In this document: piece by piece, positions 1-5,773 of the stretch | Layout of the letters: the number at the start of each line of letters is the position of its first letter | Numbering within the stretch: position 1 is the stretch's first letter | Translations under genes and position numbers: made by a program | Origin: Spirochaetaceae bacterium | GTDB lineage: Bacteria > Spirochaetota > Spirochaetia > SZUA-6 > Fen-1364 | NCBI GenBank assembly: GCA_003154555.1 | Contig: PMDT01000037.1 | Span: 1 to 8,349, forward strand | Direction of reading: 5' to 3' | DNA: 8,349 bases | The notes under the pieces: generated by a model | Databases searched by the model: none | Seen by the model: only the letters and a program-made list of their open reading frames with translations | What the model was told of the DNA's origin: nothing

Positions 1-393
1 CTCGCGCTCCCCCAGATCACCATCGTGGGCGGAAAGACGTTGCCGGAGTATTTCGCGGGCTTCACGCAGTGCATGCGGACAACCGATCTCCTGTGGACGA
101 AGCCGAGCGAGCTCTCCTTCTACTGCGGCCTGGGCATCCCCATCATCATGGCCCCGCACATCGGCTCGCAGGAGGATTACAACCAGGCCTGGCTGCTTGA
201 GATCCAGGCCGGCTTCCCCCAACAGGACCCCCAGTACACGCACCAGTGGCTTTCGGACTGGCTCGTCGCCGGAAGACTGGCAGACGCCGCGTGGAACGGG
301 TTCCTCAAGGCGCGCAAGTACGGGACCTACAAGATCCACGAGATACTCCAGACCGGCACGATGGAACGGGAGACCTCGGTGCTTCGTCGATGA
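1..393 (+). CDS. GT-B-like glycosyltransferase, C-terminal fragment (5' end outside window)
   Basis: The frame is open from base 1 and ends at TGA 391-393, giving the last 130 residues of a gene that starts upstream; the GTG at 25 is an internal codon, not a start. Residues 28-56 (DLLWTKPSELSFYCGLGIPI, then IMAP and GSQEDYN) resemble the nucleotide-sugar-binding part of MurG/GT28-type GT-B glycosyltransferases. There a K-P-[GS]-x-L-[ST] turn precedes a helix, a 'G-x-P-[IL]-[IV]' strand and a conserved Q-E/D-x-N. The remainder is a helical tail without motifs I recognise. This suggests a cytoplasmic or membrane-associated sugar transferase of the cell envelope, but acceptor and donor cannot be read from the fragment. 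The end overlaps the folC start by ATGA, so the two are probably translated together. The family call is by eye from one motif region and is moderate at best; it could equally be an uncharacterised GT-B-fold domain protein. Confidence 0.5.
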   Translation, partial: LALPQITIVGGKTLPEYFAGFTQCMRTTDLLWTKPSELSFYCGLGIPIIMAPHIGSQEDYNQAWLLEIQAGFPQQDPQYTHQWLSDWLVAGRLADAAWNGFLKARKYGTYKIHEILQTGTMERETSVLRR

Positions 394-1709
394 CGGAGGG
401 GCTGCGCACGCCGGAGGGCGTTTACTCCTGGGCAGAATCCTTCACGAATCTGGAGAAGAATACGCTGCCGGCGGACAAGCGGTCCTTCCGCCTGGACAGG
501 ATGCGCAGCCTGCTTGCCCTGTTTGGAAACCCGCATGAGGCACTCCGCATCATCCACGTGGCCGGCACCAAGGGAAAAGGCTCCACCGCGGTCCTGATCG
601 CCTCCGTGCTGCACGCCGCTGGCGTCCGCACAGGCCTGTACACCTCGCCTCATGTCCATTCCGCGACCGAGCGCATCAGCCTCCAGGGTGAGCCGCCCCG
701 GGATGACCTCATCGTCGGGCTCGGGCGGGCAATAAAGACGGCAATCGATGCGCTTCCCGCCGAAGGCATGCCCGGTCACTTTGCCCCCACCACTTTCGAG
801 CTGCTCACCCTGCTCGCATTCCTGTATTTCCGCGATGCAGGCTGCACGGATGCCGTGATCGAGGTCGGCATCGGCGGCAGGCTGGATGCGACAAATGTCG
901 TAAGCCCGGCCGCCTGCGTCATCACGCCGCTCGATCTCGAGCACACCGACATACTCGGTGACACGCTGGAGCTGATCGCCTTCGAGAAAGCGGGCATCAT
1001 CAAGCCGGGAGCGCCGGTCTTCATCGGGTTCCAGGCCCCCGCGGCGCGGGAGGTTTTTCAGAAGGTATGCACGGAGCGTGGAGCGCCGGGCACATTCCTG
1101 GACGAAGAAGTCGGAGCGATCGATGCACGCGTGGATGCGCGCGGCACCTCGTTCACCCTGCGCCTGGGCAAGGAGCCGCCGGTCGACTTCAGGCTTTCCC
1201 TGGTCGGGGAGTTCCAGGCTGAAAACGCCGCCCTGGCGTATCTCACCCTGCGCCGCACGCGCCCGGAGATCCTTCCTGCCCACTACCGTGACGGTTTCCT
1301 TTCCGCGACGCTTCCCGGCCGCATGGAAGTACGAAGCGGCGCGCCGGTGATCGTTCTGGACGGCGCGCACACACCGCTTGCCGTCACGCGGCTCCTCGAA
1401 TCGTTTCGCAAGATCTGCCCGGGCCCTTCCATCCTCATTTTTGGCTCGGTGTCCGGAAAGAAGCCGATGGAGATGGCAGCAATCCTCGCCCCGGCATTCA
1501 CGCACATCATCATCTCCACACCTGGCACCTTCAAGGAGAGCAATCCGCGGGAGGTTGCGGAGATTTTCAGCGCACGGAATCCCGCGACCCGGCTGGAGAA
1601 GGATCCGCGGGAGGCACTTCGCCTGGCGCGGGAGCTGTCCGGCGGTCGCATGCCGATACTCGTCACCGGTTCATTCTACATGGTGTCGGAAGTGAGAAAG
1701 CTGCTGTGA
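390..1709 (+). CDS. folC: FolC-type folylpolyglutamate / dihydrofolate synthase
   Basis: This is a 439-residue protein, the usual FolC length. FolC adds glutamate to dihydropteroate and/or reduced folates using ATP in the cytoplasm. Visible motifs, in order, are the P-loop GTKGKGS at residues 59-65 and the TSPH...ERI loop at 85-96. EVGIGGRLDATNV follows at 158-170. DLEHTDILGDTLELIAFEKAGIIKPG at about 182-207 holds the lysine (K200) that is carbamylated in FolC/Mur ligases. The Mur-ligase C-terminal signature DGAHTP lies at 324-329. The start at ATG 390 overlaps the previous stop (ATGA) and leaves a normal FolC N-terminus; the longer frame from 246 would overlap the upstream gene heavily and is rejected. 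No strong ribosome site is present, consistent with coupling. Two variations are visible: GTKGKGS instead of the commoner bacterial GTNGKGS, and DGAHTP instead of DGAHNP. I cannot tell from sequence whether it has both activities or only polyglutamation. Confidence 0.93.
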   Translation: MTEGLRTPEGVYSWAESFTNLEKNTLPADKRSFRLDRMRSLLALFGNPHEALRIIHVAGTKGKGSTAVLIASVLHAAGVRTGLYTSPHVHSATERISLQGEPPRDDLIVGLGRAIKTAIDALPAEGMPGHFAPTTFELLTLLAFLYFRDAGCTDAVIEVGIGGRLDATNVVSPAACVITPLDLEHTDILGDTLELIAFEKAGIIKPGAPVFIGFQAPAAREVFQKVCTERGAPGTFLDEEVGAIDARVDARGTSFTLRLGKEPPVDFRLSLVGEFQAENAALAYLTLRRTRPEILPAHYRDGFLSATLPGRMEVRSGAPVIVLDGAHTPLAVTRLLESFRKICPGPSILIFGSVSGKKPMEMAAILAPAFTHIIISTPGTFKESNPREVAEIFSARNPATRLEKDPREALRLARELSGGRMPILVTGSFYMVSEVRKLL

Positions 1710-2254
1710 GCGGCCCCTTTTTCGGTGGACGCCTGACGGTGGCGACCGGCGACATCACGCGTGTCCACGCGGACGCAATCGTGAATGCGGCGAACTCGTC
1801 CCTCATGGGCGGCGGCGGCGTCGACGGGGCGATTCATCGGGCCGGCGGGCCGTCCATACTCGAAGAGTGCCGCCGCCTGCGTGCGACGCGATTTCCCGAC
1901 GGCCTCCCGGCCGGTGATGCGGTGGAGACCACCGCCGGGTCGCTGCCCGCGCGCTGGGTCATTCACACGGTGGGCCCCATCTGGCACGGAGGCAACGCCG
2001 GCGAACCGGCAACGCTCGCGCGCTGCTACAGGAGCTGCCTGGAGATTGCCGCGCGGCAGGACGCGCAGAGCATCGCCTTTCCCGCGATATCGACCGGTGT
2101 CTACGGCTATCCGCGGGAAAGCGCGGCGCGCGTCGCCGCGGATGCGATCCTGGCGTGGCTCTCGGCGAACGACCTGCCGCGGACGGTGACCCTCGTTTTC
2201 TATTCTGGCGCGGATGAAGCGGTGTTTCTCCGCAACGCCGGCCTCCACGCATGA
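1706..2254 (+). CDS. MacroD-type macrodomain ADP-ribosyl / O-acetyl-ADP-ribose hydrolase
   Basis: This 182-residue protein is essentially a single macrodomain. GDIT at 15-18, DAIVNAANSSLMGGGGVDGAIHRAGG at 23-48, GDAVETTAG at 70-78, WVIHTVGPIW at 84-93 and AFPAISTGVYGYP at 124-136 are the ADP-ribose-binding strands and loops of the MacroD/YmdB class. N30 and D40 match the Asn and Asp of the MacroD catalytic loop. Enzymes of this class remove ADP-ribose from acidic side chains and deacetylate O-acetyl-ADP-ribose in the cytosol. The start is GTG 1706, overlapping the folC stop (GTGA), with no good Shine-Dalgarno, so reinitiation or coupling with folC is likely. No ADP-ribosyltransferase, sirtuin or toxin is visible next to it, so its target is unknown; a housekeeping role is the default. 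The family call is very secure, the exact substrate is not. Confidence 0.93.
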   Translation: MSGPFFGGRLTVATGDITRVHADAIVNAANSSLMGGGGVDGAIHRAGGPSILEECRRLRATRFPDGLPAGDAVETTAGSLPARWVIHTVGPIWHGGNAGEPATLARCYRSCLEIAARQDAQSIAFPAISTGVYGYPRESAARVAADAILAWLSANDLPRTVTLVFYSGADEAVFLRNAGLHA

Positions 2255-3786
2255 GCGACGCCGCCCCCGCCCCTCGTCGGCTTCCTGCATCGCTGAACTG
2301 GAAAGAGATCGACCTCGCCCTGTCCGAGATGGCGCTCCCCGGCAGCCTCATCCAGGAGGTGCACCAGCCACGGCACGACAGGTTCGTGCTCAACCTCTTC
2401 CGCGCGGGCTCGTCATCCATGCTGCTCGTCTCCCTGTCGGCGCGGCTGCCGCGCATGCACCTGATCGTCGACAAGCTCGCCAATCCGGAAAAGCCGTATC
2501 GCTTCGCGTCATTCCTGCGGGCACACATCCGCGGTGGAAGGATCGAGAGTGCGGAGCAGGTGCGGCGCGCCCCTTCTGGCGACGCGGGACCCACGGCGGA
2601 TACGCCAACAGCCGCGCTCCCCGGCGAACGCATCGTCCGTCTCGTTATCCTGCGCGGCGGGGAAAGGCAGGTGCTCTGGGTGCGCCTGTGGGGAGCGGCG
2701 GCGAACGCGATACTCACCGATACCGACGGCGTGATCCTCGATGCATTCTATCGCCGCCCTAAGAAAGGAGAGACGTCCGGCTCTCCGTTCGATCCTTTCC
2801 CGCCGGCACGCACAGGCGTGAAAGCCGCCGACACACACAGGGACTTCTCCGTGCGCGACCTTCCGGGCCAGGGATCCTTCAATGAGAAGCTCGAAGCCTG
2901 CTTCAACGAAGCCGAGACCCGGGGTGACGTGGAAAAGGCGACCGTCCAGGCCGATACGGAGCTGGAGATTTCCGAGAACAAGGTGCTCGCCAACATCGAA
3001 AAGCTCACGCGGAGGCTCGCCGAATATGCCGGCGTCGAGCGTTTCCGGGAGCTGGGCGACCTTGTCACCAGCAACCTCCACACGATCGGCAAGGGCGACA
3101 GGTGGTTGCATGCGACGGATTTCTTCCATTCCGATACGATGGTGGATATCGAGCTCGCCCCGGAGCTCACCCCCGCGCAGAATGCGGAAAGCTACTACGA
3201 TCGGCACAGGAAGGCGCGTCAGGGCAAGGGCAAGGTGGAGGAAGAGGTCGAGCATCTCACCCGGACCCTGAAACGGATCCGGGCGCAGCGTGCGGCGCTG
3301 GCGGAGACGCCCGATGCCGCGGCGCTCGGGCGCGTGGCGGAGAAGGCCGTGCACGCGCGCGCGCCCCTGCGGGAACAGAGCATGCCGGGTCTCGTCTTCA
3401 TGTCACCGCCCTACCGGATCATCGTGGGGCGCACGGCCTCCGAAAACGACGAGCTCCTGCGAAAGAAGGTGCGCGGCAACGACTGGTGGTTCCACGCCCG
3501 CGACTGGCCGGGGGCATACGTGTTCGTCAAGGCACAACCCGGCAAGAGCCTGCCGCTTTCGACGATGCTCGATGCCGCGACACTCGCCCTGCATTTCTCG
3601 CGGGGGAAATTATCCGGCCAGGGTGACGTGTACTACACCATGGTGAAGTACCTGCGGCGCGCCAAGGGCGCGAAAAAGGGCACGGTTTTGCCGACGCAGG
3701 AGAAGAACCTCCACGTGAGGATCGACGCCGCACGGATCGAACGCTTGAAGTCGGGGGATGTGGCGGAAGACCCGCCTCGAGAATAG
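2251..3786 (+). CDS. NFACT family protein (RqcH/FbpA-like), short form without the helix-hairpin-helix region
   Basis: The protein has 511 residues. Residues 14-103 and 125-170 form an NFACT-N domain: an IQEVHQPRHDRFVLNLF strand pair, the FASFLRAHIRGGRIESAEQ segment, ERIVRLVI, and a strand ending in DAFYRRPKKGE. Residues 228-350 are a charged coiled coil (NFACT-C/middle region) containing LVTSNLHTIGKGDRW and TPAQNAESYYDRHRKARQGK. Residues 384-490 are an NFACT-R domain with GRTASENDELLRKKVRGNDW, then WFHARDWPGAYVFV and a TMVKYLRRAKGAKKGTV stretch. The family includes RqcH/Rqc2/NEMF, which bind obstructed large ribosomal subunits and tRNA and add C-terminal alanine tails. Compared with RqcH (about 570 residues), the stretch between NFACT-N and the coiled coil is short, with no recognisable HhH region. 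The family D-R pair that contacts tRNA appears as E126-R127. A low-complexity insert (109-124) lies just before it. The ATG overlaps the macrodomain stop. Family secure; tailing activity uncertain. Confidence 0.88.
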   Translation: MSDAAPAPRRLPASLNWKEIDLALSEMALPGSLIQEVHQPRHDRFVLNLFRAGSSSMLLVSLSARLPRMHLIVDKLANPEKPYRFASFLRAHIRGGRIESAEQVRRAPSGDAGPTADTPTAALPGERIVRLVILRGGERQVLWVRLWGAAANAILTDTDGVILDAFYRRPKKGETSGSPFDPFPPARTGVKAADTHRDFSVRDLPGQGSFNEKLEACFNEAETRGDVEKATVQADTELEISENKVLANIEKLTRRLAEYAGVERFRELGDLVTSNLHTIGKGDRWLHATDFFHSDTMVDIELAPELTPAQNAESYYDRHRKARQGKGKVEEEVEHLTRTLKRIRAQRAALAETPDAAALGRVAEKAVHARAPLREQSMPGLVFMSPPYRIIVGRTASENDELLRKKVRGNDWWFHARDWPGAYVFVKAQPGKSLPLSTMLDAATLALHFSRGKLSGQGDVYYTMVKYLRRAKGAKKGTVLPTQEKNLHVRIDAARIERLKSGDVAEDPPRE

Positions 3787-3803
3787 AAACGGAGAAAGCC
3801 GGC

Positions 3804-3821
3804 CCGCGGCGCGCGCCGCGG
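3804..3821. terminator. Perfect 18-nt GC palindrome between convergent genes, possible bidirectional terminator
   Basis: The 40-nt gap between the NFACT stop (3786) and the end of the DHS-like gene (3827, minus strand) contains CCGCGGCGCGCGCCGCGG, which is its own reverse complement. A transcript on either strand could fold it into a GC stem. On the plus strand it is followed by a loosely T-rich stretch (ATTCCTTT at 3829-3836), on the minus strand by CTTTCT shortly after. Neither side has a clean U-tract and the stem would have only a very tight loop, so this is a plausible but not certain terminator. Confidence 0.4.
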
Positions 3822-3826
3822 CTGCA

Positions 3827-4903
3827 TCATTCCTTTAATTTCTTCGCGAAGTCAGCGGAGAGCCGGGCAAGCATTTCCTCCCGCCTGTCGTACAGCCTCC
3901 GCAGGGGCCGCGGCTTCCTCTTCGTCAGGGCATACGCCGTCATGATGGGAAGCGCGATCGTGGAATCAGTGTAGCAGACGACCGTGTCCGGAAGCTGCTC
4001 CGGGTCCACCTTGCCCCATGTCACCGCTTCCTGCGATGTGGCGCCGGACAAGCCCCCGGTGTCGACCCGTGCGTCGGTGATCTGGATGAAGTAGTCGTGC
4101 CCCTTTTCCGCCAGTTTGTAGATCTCCTGGATCTGGGGCTCCGTCTGGAGAGCAAAGTTCTTGGGGCTCCCGCCGCCCAGAATCAGGACCCCGCTCTTGC
4201 CGCCGGACCTCTTTGCATCGTAAACGATCGCAGCGGTCTCGTTGACATCCAGCTCGGGATCAAAGCCCACCTCGTAGCCCTGCAGGCGCAGCGACGCCAG
4301 GCCCATGCCGAGGCTCGAGTCGCCCGGGCTGGAAGTATAAATCGGTACACCCGCCTCGGATGCCGCTCCGATGAGCGATCGGTAGGGTGTGCCCAGCAGC
4401 TTCTCCCTTTCCCGGACATACCGGCCCAGCCGGCCGTGCAGCTCCGCGGTGGACATGCGCCTCTGGAACTCGGGCGATTTCAGGACCTCGGCGATGAAGT
4501 CGTCCGTTTTGAAGAGCACATCGGCGTCGAAGATAATGTCGTAGATTCGGATGATGCCATCCCGGCGGAGCGCGACGTCATCCACGATCGGTGAGATGCC
4601 GTACAGCGAGAAGCCCAGCGATCGATGCATGTCGTGGTAGACATTTGCGCCGGTGGAGACGATCCAGTCAACGAAACCTGCTTCCACCAGGGGCACGAAG
4701 GCAGCAAAGCCCAGCCCCGTGGGTGTAAGGGCGCCGCTGATGGTGAGGCCGACCGTGACGTCGGGCTCCAGCATCTTGTCCGCGTAGATCTGGCATGCTT
4801 CGCGCAAACGCCCCGCGTTGTAGGAAAGGAAGAAATCGTCGACAAGTGAGTCGACGCCGATCCCGGGCGTGAGGGGCCGGGGATCGAGCTTCCGCCCCTG
4901 CAT
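3827..4903 (-). CDS. Deoxyhypusine synthase-like protein (probable bacterial polyamine aminobutyltransferase)
   Basis: The 358-residue protein aligns along its length with the DHS/homospermidine-synthase-like family, which uses NAD to move an aminobutyl group from a polyamine donor. Residues 52-64 ([13 protein letters not shown]) and 83-87 (STGAN) are the N-terminal NAD-binding loops. [10 protein letters not shown] at 241-250 carries K248, equivalent to the lysine that forms the enzyme-imine intermediate in DHS (human K329). [15 protein letters not shown] at 286-300 matches the DHS SGARPDEAVSWGKI signature. At the position where human DHS has the active-site histidine in SLGDMIFFH, this protein reads SLGMGLASL, so that His appears missing. 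Bacteria lack eIF5A, so true deoxyhypusine synthesis is unlikely; homospermidine or another polyamine is a better guess. The start codon shares one base with the stop of the arginine decarboxylase upstream (TGATG) and no ribosome site is visible, so the pair is almost certainly cotranscribed and coupled. The acceptor cannot be read from sequence. Confidence 0.88.
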   Translation of the reverse strand: MQGRKLDPRPLTPGIGVDSLVDDFFLSYNAGRLREACQIYADKMLEPDVTVGLTISGALTPTGLGFAAFVPLVEAGFVDWIVSTGANVYHDMHRSLGFSLYGISPIVDDVALRRDGIIRIYDIIFDADVLFKTDDFIAEVLKSPEFQRRMSTAELHGRLGRYVREREKLLGTPYRSLIGAASEAGVPIYTSSPGDSSLGMGLASLRLQGYEVGFDPELDVNETAAIVYDAKRSGGKSGVLILGGGSPKNFALQTEPQIQEIYKLAEKGHDYFIQITDARVDTGGLSGATSQEAVTWGKVDPEQLPDTVVCYTDSTIALPIMTAYALTKRKPRPLRRLYDRREEMLARLSADFAKKLKE

Positions 4904-5448
4904 CAGAGCAGGACCGCTGCGGACACCACGGTGGTCCAGACGCCTCCCGAAGCCCCTTCGGCTGTCTGCGTGATGCTCGTGCTGTCGACGATATGACCGC
5001 CCATGCGGTACTGTTCGCGCCTCTCGTTGTAGTCCTTGTCCAGGTCAAATGGCACGCCCAGGAGCGTGGCGAGCATCGAGGCGGCGAGGTCCTCGGCATA
5101 ATCGCCGGCCTCTTTCTCCGTCTGCCCGTACACGTGGTGCTCCGAAAGGTAGCCGTACATTTTCTGGTCGGCCGGGATGGCGATCCCGATGGATGAAGCG
5201 ATGCGCCTCCCGGGCTCGTTCGTCGACATCTCCGCAAGCACGACGAATGTCACCTCGCCCGCCTCCAGCGCGGCCAGGCCCTCTTCGGGGCTTGCGATCT
5301 TGCACCCGGGCGGGAAGATGGAAGAGACGCGGACGATGTTCAGATGCGCGATACCGGCATTCCGCAGCGCCATCTCGAAGCTGTTGAGCTTTTCCTTATT
5401 AATTCCCACTCCTCGGGTCAGGAACAACTTGCGGGGAACGAATCTCAC
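4903..5448 (-). CDS. Pyruvoyl-dependent arginine decarboxylase
   Basis: This 181-residue protein belongs to the PvlArgDC family, which converts arginine to agmatine using a pyruvoyl group made by self-cleavage. The cleavage motif VSSIFPPGC is at 41-49; cleavage between S42 and S43 would leave a beta chain of 42 residues and an alpha chain starting with the pyruvoyl group. The N-terminus [19 protein letters not shown], the [10 protein letters not shown] stretch at 71-80 and [20 protein letters not shown] at 102-121 (E103 matches the family's catalytic Glu) are all typical. I chose GTG 5448 as start because AAGGAG lies nine bases upstream and family members begin at this point; an in-frame ATG at 5571 would add 41 residues translated from repeat DNA with no family resemblance. 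The likely operon partner, a DHS-like enzyme, follows by a TGATG overlap, pointing to a polyamine pathway from arginine. Related enzymes may use other amino acids, but arginine is the best call. Confidence 0.93.
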   Translation of the reverse strand: MRFVPRKLFLTRGVGINKEKLNSFEMALRNAGIAHLNIVRVSSIFPPGCKIASPEEGLAALEAGEVTFVVLAEMSTNEPGRRIASSIGIAIPADQKMYGYLSEHHVYGQTEKEAGDYAEDLAASMLATLLGVPFDLDKDYNERREQYRMGGHIVDSTSITQTAEGASGGVWTTVVSAAVLL

Positions 5449-5457
5449 CTCTTTGCT

Positions 5458-5463
5458 CTCCTT
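5458..5463 (-). promoter_or_regulatory. Ribosome binding site deciding the GTG start of the arginine decarboxylase
   Basis: On the minus strand the sequence reads AAGGAG, then nine bases, then GTG at 5448. It is one of only two convincing Shine-Dalgarno sites in the window, and it supports GTG 5448 over the upstream in-frame ATG at 5571. Confidence 0.8.
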
Positions 5464-5475
5464 TGCGGCTACACC

Positions 5476-5575
5476 GGCCACGGTACTCCGTGGCATTTGT
5501 ACGCCGTGGCATCGTGCGCCACGGAGGCCACGGCACACCGTGACATTTTGCCCCGTGGCATTTCCTGACACGCGG
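5476..5575. repeat. Two tandem ~50-bp degenerate repeat units with hairpins, in the decarboxylase leader
   Basis: Unit A is 5476-5525 and unit B is 5526-5575. Their first 23 bases agree at 20 positions, and both then carry a second CCGTGGCAT after a spacer (5504 and 5553). The 7-mer GCCACGG occurs at 5477, 5518 and 5527 and its complement CCGTGGC at 5488, 5504 and 5553. These pair into a perfect 7-bp stem with a 4-nt loop (5477-5483 with 5488-5494), another perfect 7-bp stem with a 7-nt loop (5504-5510 with 5518-5524), and a 6-of-7 stem (5527-5533 with 5538-5544). With the promoter at 5599-5627 the whole block would be in the 5' untranslated RNA of the decarboxylase. A regulatory leader or a protein-binding array are both possible; I do not recognise a known element. 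Confidence 0.7.
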
Positions 5576-5598
5576 CAATGGAAGGCGGCGCCTCATCG

Positions 5599-5627
5599 AC
5601 CATAGGGTGTCCGACGATGTAAGTCAA
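5599..5627 (-). promoter_or_regulatory. Sigma70-like promoter driving the arginine decarboxylase operon
   Basis: On the minus strand TTGACT (5627-5622) is followed by a 17-base spacer and TATGGT (5604-5599). The -35 matches the consensus at five of six bases and the -10 at four of six, with ideal spacing. Transcription would start near 5592 and give a leader of roughly 145 nt before the GTG at 5448. This is a sequence match only; nothing shows it is used. Confidence 0.55.
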
Positions 5628-5655
5628 TAATACTCCTGCGCACGCCATTCGTGGA

Positions 5656-5726
5656 GACATAACCCGAATGCAGCGGAGCACCGTGGCACCGACATAACTC
5701 GAGCGCCCGCGGAGTACCGTCGCGAT
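5656..5726. repeat. Second pair of ~35-bp degenerate direct repeats upstream of the Memo-like gene
   Basis: Units at 5656-5690 and 5691-5726 both begin with GACATAAC and share 11 of the first 12 bases. Both later carry GCGGAG[C/T]ACCGT (5673 and 5709). The first unit contains an exact CCGTGGC (5681-5687), the same 7-mer found repeatedly at 5476-5575. CGGAGTACC at 5710-5718 is the exact complement of GGTACTCCG at 5482-5490, so the two repeat blocks belong to one family in opposite orientation. A weaker third unit may start at 5727 and run toward the Memo gene. Function is unknown; operator sites for a regulator or relics of a small palindromic repeat are options. Confidence 0.55.
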
Positions 5727-5734
5727 GACACTCC

Positions 5735-5763
5735 TTGCAAACGCTCCGGCATTCCACGATACT
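5735..5763 (+). promoter_or_regulatory. Weak sigma70-like promoter immediately upstream of the Memo-like gene
   Basis: TTGCAA (5735-5740), a 17-base spacer and GATACT (5758-5763) fit a weak promoter, each hexamer matching at four of six. The predicted start of transcription is about 5770, only a few bases before ATG 5774, so the mRNA could be nearly leaderless. That would fit the lack of a good ribosome binding site. In a GC-rich genome a four-of-six match is weak evidence. Confidence 0.3.
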
Positions 5764-5773
5764 TTTCCGTGGT

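Noticed and set aside
246..389. Extended folC start upstream of 390
   Set aside because: It would overlap the conserved end of the upstream gene in another frame; ATG 390 gives a normal FolC N-terminus and an ATGA junction.
327..1505. Long open frame on the minus strand opposite folC (392 codons)
   Set aside because: It lies antisense to an unmistakable folC, its translation is rich in R, A and G with no motif, and long antisense frames are expected in GC-rich coding DNA.
1706..2254. Macrodomain as antitoxin of an ADP-ribosylating toxin-antitoxin pair
   Set aside because: Both neighbours are housekeeping-type genes (folC and NFACT) and no ADP-ribosyltransferase is visible in the window.
5449..5571. 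N-terminal extension of the arginine decarboxylase from ATG 5571
   Set aside because: The extra 41 residues are translated from the repeat block, do not resemble the family, and the GTG at 5448 has a well-spaced AAGGAG. The predicted leader hairpins also fit non-coding sequence better.
5476..5726. CRISPR array
   Set aside because: The repeats are short, degenerate, in both orientations, with no constant-length unique spacers and no cas genes nearby.
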